Origin: Sitta carolinensis
Lineage: Eukaryota; Chordata; Aves; Passeriformes; Sittidae
Direction: 5' to 3'
Assembly: GCA_032173965.1 (NCBI GenBank)
Contig: JAVUNC010000019.1
Location: forward strand, 6,572,501 to 6,636,500
Length of the DNA stretch: 64,000 nucleotides
Part shown: in pieces, positions 13,001 to 25,700 of the stretch
Numbering within the stretch: position 1 is the stretch's first letter
Layout of the letters: every line of letters starts with the position of its first letter
Translations under genes and position numbers: made by a program
Notes under the pieces: model-generated
Seen by the model: the letters and a program-made list of their open reading frames with translations, nothing else
What the model was told of the DNA's origin: nothing
Databases searched by the model: none

Positions 13001-16000
13001 CCACCTACTGCCTGCCTTGGGCAGAAGCAGGGTTGAACAAGGCCTTAAAAACCAGGGCTCAGTGTCATCAGTACATGACCCACTTGGGTTTTCTGATCAA
13101 CGCTTCCCATGAGACTTGGGGTTGACATTCCCTGCTTGCCTGACTCTTTTTTTGTAAAGATCTCTGCTTCTACATGCAAGGCATCTCTGGGCAGTAAAAC
13201 TTCTTTCTTGATTGTTCTTCCAGTCACTGGATTTTCTATTGCCCCTGAGCAGCCTATAAAGCTCTAGACTGGCATTAAATGGCAACCAGTAGATCACCTC
13301 CTTTTCCCTTCCAAGGCCTCTTAATTTCAGGAAGAGTGAAGCCCTAGTTAGCTAAGATCTTTAGGTGTGCTTTGCTATTTTATGTTGGTGGCTGCTGGTG
13401 GGACCTGGGAAAAATGCCACCAGTGCTTTTTATACTTTAGTTTGCAAGCTGTGGTTTCTTGGCAGAGAAGATGATCACTGGTCTGTTTTTATCCCTTTGG
13501 CATGATGAGTCATAAAAGATTATATTAATTAGAGAACTAATCTACCTTTGTGGCAAATGGTGTAAGTTCTTGAGTTTGCCAAGCGTTTGTTCCATGCTGG
13601 AACTGGATTGATGGTGCTAGCTAGATGGTATGGAAGCTTAAGCTGCTTATCACTTTTCTGTGCAGAGGAATTGAAATTCCCAACTGGGCATAAGAAGGAA
13701 CACTTTACTGAGGGATTGGATATTGAAATTCTAACTGAGGAACAATTCTGCTCCTGAAACCTTAACGTACCTGTGAGCTGCCAGCTTGTACTACAGCTAT
13801 GCTGTTCTGATACAGCAGGAGATGCCTGTGCTGTAGGATGTGGAAGCTTTAAAGATGGTAGGATGCAGGGTATTCCTCCTAGTCTGTGTTGTGAATGGCT
13901 TAAATGTGCTAGGCAGACAGGCAGCAAACTCTTCATTTTGATACCTTTCCACTGTCTTTAGGAAAAACACTGCAGAAACTCTGCCTTGAAAACTCAGGGT
14001 TGAAGGAGGTCAGAAAATGGCCAGAGAGCTTTCCCTGGGAGCTGTGCTTCCTCCTGGGCTCTCTGCTGCCATCACCTTATAAGGAGCTTCTGTGATCCTC
14101 ATCTTGCTAATAAATGTGTGGGGTGGTGGGAGAGAGCAGTTCAGAGGGAGCTGGCATTTGCTTGCAGGGAACTTTTGTGTCGTTAGGAGAGGAATTCCAC
14201 GCCCACGCCTTTAGATTGCACAATGGCCCAGGCAAGGAGGGCGATCTAATCCCAGGCCTATAAATATTCACGTCTTCTGCAGACATTAAGGGAGGCCTCG
14301 CTGACGGCTGTTTACAGGACACACAAGCAGCTGGAGAGGAGCCCATTTCCAACCTAGCAACTCGGGCAGTGTTTGACAGCCAAGGGCTCAGTGGAACGGG
14401 CACGCCGTGGAGGACGTGTGCTGTACTCAGCAGGGATTTCTCTCCCTCCAGGCACTCAGGAATTGTTTCAAAGGCCTGCTTCAAATACTGGGTTTGCTAC
14501 TCTATCAGCAGTGCCTAGAGGAGTTGGAAAGCTACACAGCAATTGACTTGCCTGCACTAGCCTTGAACTTCTTAGCATGCTGAGATTCCAAACTAAGCCT
14601 TGTTTTTCCCCTACCCTTGGACAGACTGGGAAGAGGAGGGAAAGGCTCATTAGCTCAAGGAAGGAAAGGGAAAGACCAGAAAATAATAGATGCTATGCTA
14701 TGTTATGAAAACTCCACGAAAATAACTTGGATGTTACCAGTCAAGCTGCTCCTCTGGAGTAATCAGTGCTGTTCTCTGTGAAGTTTCCCACCCATCAGTC
14801 AGGCTTTGAAGGATTGAGGACTTCTGCATCTAGGAAGGGCTTAAATAAATCTATTGTGTCCCCTGATTTATCAAAGCCTGAATGTGGAAACACACCTTCT
14901 CTCTATAATAAAAGAAACACGAGATAAAGAATAGCAGAGGTGGAAACTATCAATGATGTAAGGTATAGTGTGATCTTCTAGAAAAGCCTGTCTGTGGTTC
15001 CAGCTGTGCTTGTAGGAACACTGTCCCTCTCTGTAAGGTCAAACAACCCATAACTTTGGCTCATTAACCAAAGGCTGCTGTTACATAGACAAAGCATTAA
15101 GGCATAATATGGAGAGCAACTTAAAAGAACAGTTTCCAGACTTAAATCTGAATTTCATTGTTGTATGAAGTTTGTGTTGGAACTTAAGGTGATGGAAAAA
15201 CTGATTCTAACTTTTTCTGTTTGATTAAAAATCCTTCTGAACTTTGGCATGCTGGCTACATTCCAGCTCCCAGAAGTAATTGCCTTTTGCTAAGCTACAT
15301 ACCTCCTGTGAAACCTTATTCGGATAATTTAATGTAATTATTATCCTTCCCTTCAAAGAAATGGTTATGTAGCACTGTCGATCTAATCTGCCTGTCATGT
15401 TCCACAGTAGGGAGAATTTAATTTTCAAAAAACTCATATATTAGCCCATATGGCATGTAGGTACAGATGTTTCTGCTCTAGATCCTTTCCAGAGAGAAGA
15501 CCAAATGCAGTTCTCCTACTTAGAGGGGTTAAAAAAATCCCAAAAAACCCTTTTTGTTCTTTTGACCTCTTCTGACGATGGGTAGAGAAGGACATGAGAG
15601 GATCAGAGAAGTGAGTGGTAGTGGTATGTTCACATGATAAAATCCCCCACCCACAGACAGAGCAAATGAATCGGTTCCTCTGTATAACCTCCTGGGGAAA
15701 TCTTGTTCGGTAATTGAGAACTGCTCTTGGAAAAAGGAAGCACTGTTGGACACAGATAACTGCCTTTGGAGCGTGGCTCTGTGAACTGGCAGGAACACGC
15801 CCTGGCTGGAGGCCTGCGTGCAGTGCCCGGAGTCCTGGTGGGCTTGGGAAATCACATCCTTCCACACATGTGGGAAACAATACAGGTGCCTGGGATTGCC
15901 CAAGGAGTTGTAATTCAGAAGGGAAAAGGAAAAAAAAAAAACGGGGGGTGTGTATTTGCAGCTGCTATCTGGGCAGGGGATGGAGAAATACATGCACCTT

Positions 16001-18602
16001 CTCATGGCCATAGTGGAGAGACAGGATTCCACGTGTTTTTATAGAGAGAACGTCAGGGTGTTTAAGGTTTGATGTGAGGTTTTTGGTGTTTTAGTGAGAT
16101 TGTTTGATTGTTGTTGGGGGTTTTTTTAAATTTCCTGAAGAGCTTAGCAAAAGTGAAACGTGCTGGATAAAGTTACCTGACTAAAGACGACTATTCGTAA
16201 CCTGCCTCTCTGGAAACACAGCCTCCCTAGCAGCTGTCCTGTTCCCTCTGTAGCAGGGTTGCTTCACCTCCGGCAATCCTCCAAAGTCTGGGTGTGTTTG
16301 TCAGTGGGGTGCTGGTGTTTTTTCCTCTCTCCTCACCACGAGTGGGGAAGCTGTGCTCTGACAGTGCCAAGTGGTTCCCGAGGGGTGTTCCCGAGGTTCC
16401 CCTCGAGAGCTCTCTGCACCGCTCTGTCCTGCTGCCCCTACTGGGTGAGTCCTGCGGGAACACCCGCGGAGGCTGGCACCGGGACGGGAGCAGCAGTGCA
16501 GGGAGCAGGCAGGAGCTGTGCATTGTGCTGGTGTACCAGAGCCACGGTGTGGGGGTAACTGTTGCTAGCACCACACAGGAAATCTGCTTCCTGTGTGCTA
16601 GTGGGCCCTTCTTTGAGATTAGTCTAGAGCACAACCGCAGTCAGGCACTGATAACAACAGCAGGCCGGTGGTTTGGCTTGTGAACTTTCATGCACAATCA
16701 ATCAGGCACAAAAGCACCCTGAAAGCTGTTTGATTGCTGTGACAATGAATTTTCCCCTACCTGAGCACCTTGCTGGAGTGTGCAGGGAAGAAAAGACTAC
16801 TAGAACTTGCCTTCTCCTACCCCTTCGAGAGAACCACTAATGTTCTGCTTTTTAAGGAGTGAAATTTCAGCCTGATATGGCTGGCACAAGCAATGTGCTG
16901 TATGAGTGGCCATTGGACAGTTGTGCCCACACAGAGGCAGGGTTGATTCACGGTGCTCTGCTCAGCCTCAGCTGGAGTCCCATGGATGCAAATTCCTCAG
17001 GAAGACCTGGACAGCCTTAGGAGATGGGTACTGTGATGACACTTAAACTGGGGGTTACTGGGCAGCTGAACTGCAATGACAGTTTGCTGGCTTTTCCCTC
17101 AGTTTGCATTTATTGCTTTTGCTCTCCACCCCATGATTTCCTCTCAACCCTCTCTCATCCTGTGCAGATGTTAAATGGAAACTCTGCCAACTACTACAGC
17201 TCACACCCTCTCTCCAAGTGCTTCCCCAGGACTATCCTAACTGCTCTGTCTTACTCTATGCCTCTCACTGTCCCACTCTGGGGAAAAATATCACTGTCAT
17301 GGACATCTATAAAAAAGAAAAAGAATGAAGACAGAAGTAGAATTAGTCAGTAAGATTTAAGACTGAGTTTTTTTGCATCCTTTCCAGATCTTGATAAATT
17401 CATAGTATTCTCATCTGTGACTTCAATATATTCTTTTTTCTACTGAAATGTGATTGTTACCTCTCCCCTACATTGAACAAGGTGAATCATGGGTACAATT
17501 CCTCTTGCTTTGGCAAGTATGGAGGCTGTGATTAGACTGCCAAGAGAGATGTTGCAGTCATTCAGCAGTGCACACCCGAGTCCAGCTGGGCTGATCAGTA
17601 CATGCACGTTTGGGAATGTGCATAAGGATAATCTCCTCCCTTTGTTGCACTTAGAAATAAGCTTTTTTTAGTTTTCAGCTGCATTTCATTTTGCTATATA
17701 AAGAAGTAGACAGATCTGGCCTTTCTTTTTTAATAATGTCTTAGGACCAGGGTACAAAAAAGGTTAATGCATTAATTTTTAAGACAAGTGATAAATGTAC
17801 TGCAATAAGCACATCCTACATACACAGAATATATTTCTCTATATAATATGAACACAAGAGATATAAAATAAGTTATACTTATCTTGGTTTTTCATCACAG
17901 TAGGAGCTCAGCTTATATAAAGTGACAACAGGATTGGAACAACACACTGCTCCAAAGCAACAACAAAAACCAGAAGAGTGTGCGTACACGTGTGTGTTTA
18001 GGCAATGAAATAGGAAATTGAGGGATTTCTGCTAAAATCAGGTCTTGAAAACAAAAACTTCATAGAGCATGAAAGTGGGGAAGGTGTCTTGGCTCAGGAT
18101 AGAAGTTCTGGAGGGGATCAAGTGTTACTGTGTGGTGAGGAGAATGTGTGAAGGCTGACATCTTGGCTAGGTTTGTGGAGACACAGAGCAGAGCAAGCTC
18201 TGCCCAGTGCCCATCTGTGCTCTGCTCCTGTGATGGCTCCACCTGTGATGGACAGCGTGGGGTTTGTATCTGTACAGTGAGAATGGGGCCTCGTAGGCTT
18301 CACTGTGCACGATGAGAGCAAACACGTCACTTCACAGGAATCACAGACACCACCACTGTTCAAAGAGCAAACACTACCCACTGGCTGTGAAATGCTGGGG
18401 GAGCCTGGTATTGGTGTTCCTCCCTTCCAACCCACATGATGTCCACCTCTAGGACCCCCTCCCTCTGCTTCCCTTGGAGTGTGGTTGTCTTGGCCACACC
18501 TGCAGAATAAATCTCCCCTGGGGACTGAATGGGAACTCTAAGTGCCTGTCCCACAGTGAACAATGAGGAACTCCAGCTGCCCAGTTCAGAGCTCTTTCAA
18601 AT

Positions 18603-18752
18603 TTTATTGATGTATTTTTCTTTAAAGACAGGGGAACGTTTGTAAAATTTGTATCTTAACGGGTGAATCAAGGTTCCTAGAATTCTTAACTCTGGGGTTT
18701 AGTATCTAGTATTTTAGTGTGGGTTTATGTTAATTAGGAAATGCTCTTTATT
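18603..18752 (-). terminator. Candidate EHD3 polyadenylation signals
   Basis: Read on the minus strand, AATAAA hexamers occur at 18752-18747 and 18608-18603, about 450 and 600 nt past the EHD3 stop. Another, at 19166-19161, is only about 40 nt past the stop. These are motif matches only. The true cleavage site could lie further left, because EHD3 transcripts can have long 3' UTRs. Confidence 0.35.
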
Positions 18753-19203
18753 TTGGCCAATAGCTTGAAGACGTTGTGGTTTCTCTTAAGTCTCCTGAAT
18801 TTTGCAAGACCCATTAAAAGGCAGAAGGTGCAGCCAAAGCTCAGGAGTGATACTGGCAGTTAGCAGATTTCTATTAGTGCCTATTCCACTCTCCAAAATG
18901 CAGCCCACTTCAGGTTTTCTTCTACTCTTGCTTAACAGAGCCTCCTAGTTTGCAACATCCTTTCTTTACCTTCATATTTACAGACTACACATTAGAAAGC
19001 AGGGACAGTACACTGGAAGAGTTAATTGCGTATTATCATGAAGGATTGGACTTTTTTGTTCTGCTTTAGATTTTGTTCTTCATACAGCAAAGTACGTATA
19101 AATCCAAATGTGATCTCACATCTAAAGGTATAATTTAAGTAAACATGTTTTTCTAGATCGTTTATTTTCCCCTTCCCTTTCCCTCTCCCCTGTAACCTTC
19201 CTT

Positions 19204-19731
19204 TCACTCTGTTATTTTCCTTTTGGATGGAGGGAGGAGATGGGAAGGGAGCTCATTTGGCAGCTCATGACCCTCCAGCTTGACTTTAATGAGATGATTC
19301 GCCAAGGCAAACTCCTCATCATCCAGCATGCCATCTTTGTCGATGTCAGCCAGTTTCCAGATCTTGCCCAGCACGGTGTTGGGCAGCTTGGACCTTACCA
19401 TCTCCTTCTTGGCATTGGCACCAGTTATTTTACCATCGACAGGTGAGAGTGTGTAGAAGATCTCGTCGTACATGGGCTTGTCCCTGGCCACCACCCACTC
19501 GGCGTCGTCGATGCCTTCCCCAGCGCCCTCCCCGTAGCCGTGGCCGAAGGGCCCGTGCAAGGTGCCCTCGAAGGCTCCTCCCTTCACCATCTGGGTTGGC
19601 CGCTGGGACTCTTCCTGGCGCACCAGCACCATGAGCTGGGCGATGTCGTTGGCCAGCATGTCTTCCACAGTCTCCAGCAGCTTGCTCTTCAGAGGCTGGA
19701 ACTTGCTAAAATCCTGGGCTTGCAACTGGTC
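19204..19731 (-). CDS. EHD3: EHD3 coding exon 6 (terminal)
   Basis: 528 nt including the TGA stop at 19204-19206, phase 0 entry after the acceptor TTTTAAG. It encodes residues 361-535: the end of the helical domain ([11 protein letters not shown]), the linker with GPF motif, and the EH domain that binds NPF peptides, with its calcium-type EF loop. It ends SKRKITE. Confidence 0.98.
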   Translation of the reverse strand, partial: DQLQAQDFSKFQPLKSKLLETVEDMLANDIAQLMVLVRQEESQRPTQMVKGGAFEGTLHGPFGHGYGEGAGEGIDDAEWVVARDKPMYDEIFYTLSPVDGKITGANAKKEMVRSKLPNTVLGKIWKLADIDKDGMLDDEEFALANHLIKVKLEGHELPNELPSHLLPPSKRKITE

Positions 19732-22700
19732 CTTAAAATGGGACAACATGGCACGAGGTGAGTGACATGGCCGGGTATGGTGCAGTAATGGTGTACAGTG
19801 GGATGCCTGCCTGCTGCTTGGCTCACAAAACCCTGCTACTGTAGAGCAGTGGGGAGCTTGGTATTCCTTCCTCTGACAGCCCTGCTTTCAGCATGGCCTT
19901 ACTCTTACTTTAATATTCTCTTAGGTCCTTCAGAAAATGACCAAATAGTTCAAGGCAAACTGGCACGACAAATAAAAGAGTTGTATGCTCTTTGCTACTT
20001 CCTCCAGCCAGTGCTCTATATTCCCTTCCCCTTCCACACTCTGGGAAGGAGATGCCACCTGGCAATGACCATGGTACTCATCACCATGCAGTGCATCTTT
20101 CAGATGCCATCGAGACAGTAGCACATCTGTAAGCGGTGGTGAGCATGTCTTTACAGCATGGCTCAGATTCTGTAATTTCACAGCTAAGCAAAAGGGCTTT
20201 GAGTAGGGCCTGCAGAGAACTCTCTTCTAGCTGCAGAAAGACCTACAGCTTTATCTTTCCCCCTATACTCATTACATCCACACTATTCACTCCTACTGGA
20301 TTGATACAGTTTTTTTTAAACACATATCTTATCAAGCAGTGAAGGAGATCTCCTACTGGATATGCTCCATAGATGTCATTCCCAAAAACTTAAGGAATAT
20401 GTATTTTCAAAAAGAAAAATATAGGTGAATGCTGTTTTCCATAGGTAACTAGTAGCAACCTCAACAGCTAGAACTCAGAACAGGTTTCTGCTTGGACTGA
20501 AGCCATGCGGCAATGCAGCAGTGTCCAGCATTGCATGAATGTACAACACAAGGCTCTGACCCAAGGTCCTTCGAAGTTTCTGACTTGCAGGAACACTGCA
20601 CCAAGTCTCAGGCCTGCAGAACAGAAAACCTGCTTCTCTGCTTAAAATAGAAAAGGGGCTTTAAGTTTTCACACCTTCCTTTCTCTCTAGAAACAAAGAG
20701 TGAAATAGAAGACAAATATAGCTCTTGAGGAATGTGGCATATGTAGCCTTTTCAGGACACAGCTTTCCTTTTATTATAAATTAACAGTATGCTTAGGCCT
20801 GAAAAATCTGCAAATGGAACCTGGAATTAAAAATAAAGAAAAACAGAAGAAATAATTTGCTGTAAATTGCTATTCAGGCCAAGATATGAGAAATGAATGT
20901 GAAGCTGTAATGCCTCACATGAGCTCTGTGTGTAAGAAGCGCTCATGCCCAAATATAGCCTGCACATTTTAAGGCACATTTCAGCACTACAGCAGGCTTT
21001 TCCTGCAGGTGGCAACAATCAATGTCTGCATGGCTCTGTTGTATTCTCTGCAGTTACTCTAATGCTCTTTCCTTGGATGTTTGCCAGGATGCCACTGCTT
21101 ACCTGCATCTTTCTCAGATTAGGGAAGTCTCCCGGTGAGATCTGATGCTCCCGTTCAATCCGGGCATAAATATCTCCCAAGTTGTTAACAAGCTCTTTCT
21201 TTTTGTTGTCTTTCCCAAACATTGAGGGCATTTCCTTCTTTAGGGAACTGATGATGTAGGCATGGACCTGAAGGGAATTAAATTATATGGAATGAAGGCA
21301 AATGTTAAATAGTACATCAGAAAATTCTTCTCAGTAGAGTATCTGTGCCTAGGACTCGACTCCATCTTGTCCCACCCTGAAGAGCAAGCTCAGCTCCTCA
21401 GCTTGCCTGGAAATGTTCAGCTGTGTGCTCTGGCTGCACTGAGACAAGGCAAAACCAAGGTGTAGTCCTGAGCATACAGTCAGTGACATTCTTTCTGAAG
21501 GGAATGGTGAGGCTTTTTACCTTCCACTGGGCATGACTGTCAAGGGGACAGTCCCCTTCCAGTCCAAATACACAGGTTCAATGTTTCAGTATGAATACCT
21601 TATACAATATTCTGGCTTTCTTTTTTCTTAATGGTGAACCCAGCATTTCTTTGTGAAATGAAGACCCTTGCACTGTAAGCTTTTGAGGGATCTTTTGATC
21701 TCTTTTCTTGATTGATGTGGGGTTCTTTCCTGTATTTTAGGGGCTTCTTTCAGTTTATTTCAAATACTCAGGGATACTACAGACTTATTTACCACTTGTG
21801 TGTCTCCACCTCCTCTGCATCCATCTAAGCCAGGAATCTCTCTTGGCTAAAAATGTTTAGAGCAAAAGACCTGGAGCTTATCAGTTCCTTTGGTGTATGA
21901 TTCTGATACACTGAATTAGTCCTGATTTTCAGGCAGCTACCACAGAGCAACTGCTTTCCAGATCCCTTCAAGTGCTACCTGCTTTGATCTGTAGTTACCT
22001 TCCTCACTCTGGCCTGCCATGATTGACACACCAAACAAAGGAGTTGTTTTCTTCCCATGTTGTCCCAGTGCTCATATGCCAGGCCAGAGTTAAATGGGAT
22101 GGAAGAAGAGTAGGATCCACCAGCTCTGCAAGCTGAACTGGCCAAACCCACTTCTGCATAGCCTGCATGCTGCAGACAGCCCAAACGGAATGCCTGGGGC
22201 TTCTCTGGCAGCTTACCTTGGCCAGCCGTGCTCTCTTGATGAGGTCGTTCAGCTTCCTCAGGGCTGCATTGCGGGGCAGGCTCTGGATGTCCCTGAACAG
22301 GTCCTGCTCCTCTGCCTCGAACAACTTGCGGTTGTCGGGGATGAGCAGGGGGTGGGACCAGAAGGAGCCGATGTAGACTCGGATGACCTCGGGAGTGTTG
22401 ACGATCTTTCCCAGGGACCACATGAGGGCACCGTACACCCGCATCAGCTGCTGAGTCTCTATCTGGTCGGCCTTGTTGAGAACAACTCTCATCTTGTCCT
22501 CGTGGTTCTTCAGGGCCTTGATGACCTCAGAGAATTCATCAGAGATGTCCAGCTTGTGAGCATCAAAGAGGAGAATGATGCGGTCAACTCTCTCTGCAAA
22601 CCACTCCAGGACAGCAGCGAAGTCATAACCTGCATGGGGGGAGGAAGAACAGAGATGCAGCAAACATGGGAGTAGAGAGTCTACTTGCTGTACTCAAATT

Positions 22701-25700
22701 GTATCTGTACCTAACTGAGGGTAGGCTTGCAAGGAAGTGGCTTTCCCAGCAGAGCAGGTAGCTTGATAAAGAGATGAGGCACTGTTCTTCATGTGGAAAT
22801 GTCACAGCACACAGTTAAGGACAGCTCTTGTCCTCTCTACATTAAGAGATCACCCAAAGAAGTCTTGAACTTGTGCTCCAGATCTTTATCCAAATGCACA
22901 TCAAGGAGCAACTCTGTATTCAAACACCTACTGCAGAAGTCTTGTAGTGGCAACAAGAGAGATCTAGTATGTGAGTGACTGGCCATCAGCATAGCCTACA
23001 AAGGCTGTAGAAAGTTGGGTTATTGCAATACTTGCACCCAAACTGGTTTGAGATGCGTATCTCCACTGCTTAATAAATCTCAGGTCTTGTCTAGTTGTGC
23101 AAGACTAACTTTGTCCCATCCAATTCAAAACCCAGCATGTGAATAACCTTCCATACCAGAGTAATCATCCTGTCATTCCTGCTGCATGTGCACAAAGCCA
23201 AATGATATGTGTTCGCTTAGCCAAGAGCCTGACGCTTAGCAGGCAGCATTGCTGTGAACACCAGAGGCACACACAGGCCAGAACAGTGGGTTCAAATTTC
23301 ACGTGCCTCAGGAGTAAAGGTGATGGATTCAGTGTCAGACTGTGTCCACCTCTAAGCAGTACAGGGCATGATAAACAGTGTGTGGAGAAGTCCCTAAAAT
23401 AATAGTAATGACAGCAACAAAATTACATTTTTTCCTAGCTCCATAGCTTTTTTTAATCCTTTAAAGTCTGGTTGGTTCTCTCACCCTGCTCTGTCAGGCT
23501 CTCCTATGCTGTGCAACATTTGGGTTATCTGAGTCACCAGAGTGCTGCACTTTGTTAAGGGAAATCAGGACAGAGCAAATGCTATTTGCATTCAAATCTT
23601 TTAATATACTATTTTAATCTTGGCTTTCATGAATAAATACATGATAATTAGTTTGGTGCTTTTTTCCTCCTGCTCCCCTTTCTTTTTCTTCTTTTTTTCC
23701 TTCTGTCCCCTCTAAAACCTAGAGGGCAAGCAGTGCATCCCAATCATTAGACTGGAACTACAGAAGGGAGGATAGCTGACTCTGATCTTGCTTTTTCATG
23801 CTGGCCTTTTCTTCCATATGACTAAGCAAACTGGAGTGAAATCCTGGCTCTCATGTTGGGAGTAAAGCCTGTCTGAACTTTCTTTTCAGCTGGATAAATT
23901 GGTATTAACTTTTTGCCACTGAGAACTTCTATACAACTTCAAAATATTATTATTGGGCAGTGTTCTGCTTTGGGCAATTACAGTTTGCTCCTTACAGGAA
24001 AAGGGGGTGGCAGAGTGTGGGTGTGTGAGGTGTGTGTTCTTGGATGTGGACACTTTGCCATCTTCCATGGGATCTCCAGAAATCTCAAAAGACAGGTGTT
24101 TGTCCCACCAGCGTCTTACTGCACACTAGGACACTGCACACTAGGAGTGTCTCCTTTAACAAGAGCAAGCAATGCTGGGTCCTGGCTCTTTGCTCAGCTA
24201 CGTTTGATGCTGAGAACTTCAGAGAATTCAGAATCAGCATTAGCTTTGACAAAGACTGCTGAGCATTCAGTATGTTATATTGACAGCTGAGTACCTTGCT
24301 CAGTCTGTGTGTCTGACCTCACAATCACAAGTCAGTTTTTTAAAATTGAAATAAACTTGATTCTGCTCGCTTTCAGATATTAACAGCCTTTTTTAACCTT
24401 AGGTGCTAACCTCAGCTTTTTAACCTCAGGTGCTCTGGCTGCAGGGAGCTCTACTCCACTGCTCTAATTGCAAATCTGCAGAGACCAGCATGCTGACTCC
24501 TTCCTAACCTGAGCTGAGGGCAGTGGCAGCAGGACAAAGTCGATGCTGATACCTCACTTCACTTGGCCTGGGTTCAGGCTGTCAGCTGTCCCCCTGCAAG
24601 CAGATCAATGCATGTGCAAATGGGGACCTCCTATGCCCCCTCAAACTTTGCTGAACAGAGGATACACAGAGTTTATGTTCACTTCTGCCAGGTCTGGAAG
24701 TCATTTGGCATGGCAGGACAGTTTACTCTTCAGATGCAGAGCTACACAGCTTGCTTTTTCATCATGGAAGCAGTGAGTCAGGGTGACTTTATTTGGAGAT
24801 GTTTGTGCATTTAATCTTGTCAGATCTCATGGGCTGGGATGTTTTCTTGTCAAGCTGGCACATGTTTGAATTGTACCATAGCTACTTTGTCCAGTCCTTT
24901 TCTTGGGGAGAATCAAGTGGAAAACAGTCATGCTCTCTAGGCTACCTTGTAAAGCTGTAGTGATGTCCTGTCACAGATGAGGAGGATGGTTTCCCTCTGA
25001 CAGGAGAGGAACAGTCACTGTTACACTCTCTGTTGTGTTAACAGGGGCTGGCATGAGTTGGGGAAGGTGTCTGCACCTGACACCCAGTCTACCTTGCAGG
25101 GACTTAGTAAAAGTGGGAACTAATTATTTAAAAGAAGGGAGGTATAGGAAAAAAGTGTAATTGTAATTTTGGTATTAACTGAGGACTTGGGAGACTGACT
25201 TTAGCCTGGGTCTCAAGGTTTGTCCAAAAGTATCTTTAGGTGCTTAGCTCTCATTTTCATCCTGTATAAAGTGTGCATCCATGGTAGCACTTAGAAGGTA
25301 TTTATTTCCTGAGCCTCTCTTTCCTATTAACAAAAATAAATGTTGCTCTACCCAGAAAGAAAAGGAAATTAATATCTGCTTAGACCCTCTGTGTATTCCC
25401 AGCTGCTACAGTAACATACAATGAGTCTTGAATGTCCCTGTGGACTTCATTAAATGTCTAGATTGATTAGCAGACTTTCTTTCCTGGCTTCTTTACTTGT
25501 TCAGAGATATTCTCCTGACAGCTGTCCTGCATATCTCCATTAAAGAGAGAACAAAACCCTGGAGAGCAACACTTGCTGTTGACTGCTCTGGAACATCACC
25601 ATGGACTCATTTACGTCCCATGCTGGGACAAAAGCCCAACCCACACCCTCCCCTTGTATGTCCCACTTGCTCTGCTCTGGGGAACCTCTCCTGTTGGTGC

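Larger units (their letters stand above)
1..18600. other. Intergenic region downstream of EHD3
   Basis: No exon with convincing homology and splice sites was recognised here on either strand. In mammals the next gene past EHD3 is XDH in convergent orientation, but none of its coding sequence was recognised. Contents are the satellites and CR1 tail listed separately plus a few CpG-richer or motif-dense spots that may be regulatory. Confidence 0.6.

Noticed and set aside
15529..16032. 167-codon minus-strand frame in the left intergenic region
   Set aside because: No recognised domain, no splice context and unremarkable composition. Consistent with chance in 64 kb.
16383..16465. 11-bp inverted repeat GGGTGTTCCCG / CGGGAACACCC
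   Set aside because: The 61-bp loop and GC-rich setting make it compatible with chance. About one such pair is expected in a window of this size.
1..18600. Terminal exons of XDH, the expected next gene
   Set aside because: I looked for the conserved C-terminal region on the plus strand and did not recognise it. The gene probably lies to the left of the window.
22094..22675. 193-codon plus-strand frame over EHD3 exon 4
   Set aside because: It is the antisense shadow of a highly conserved exon on the minus strand and has no recognised homology of its own.
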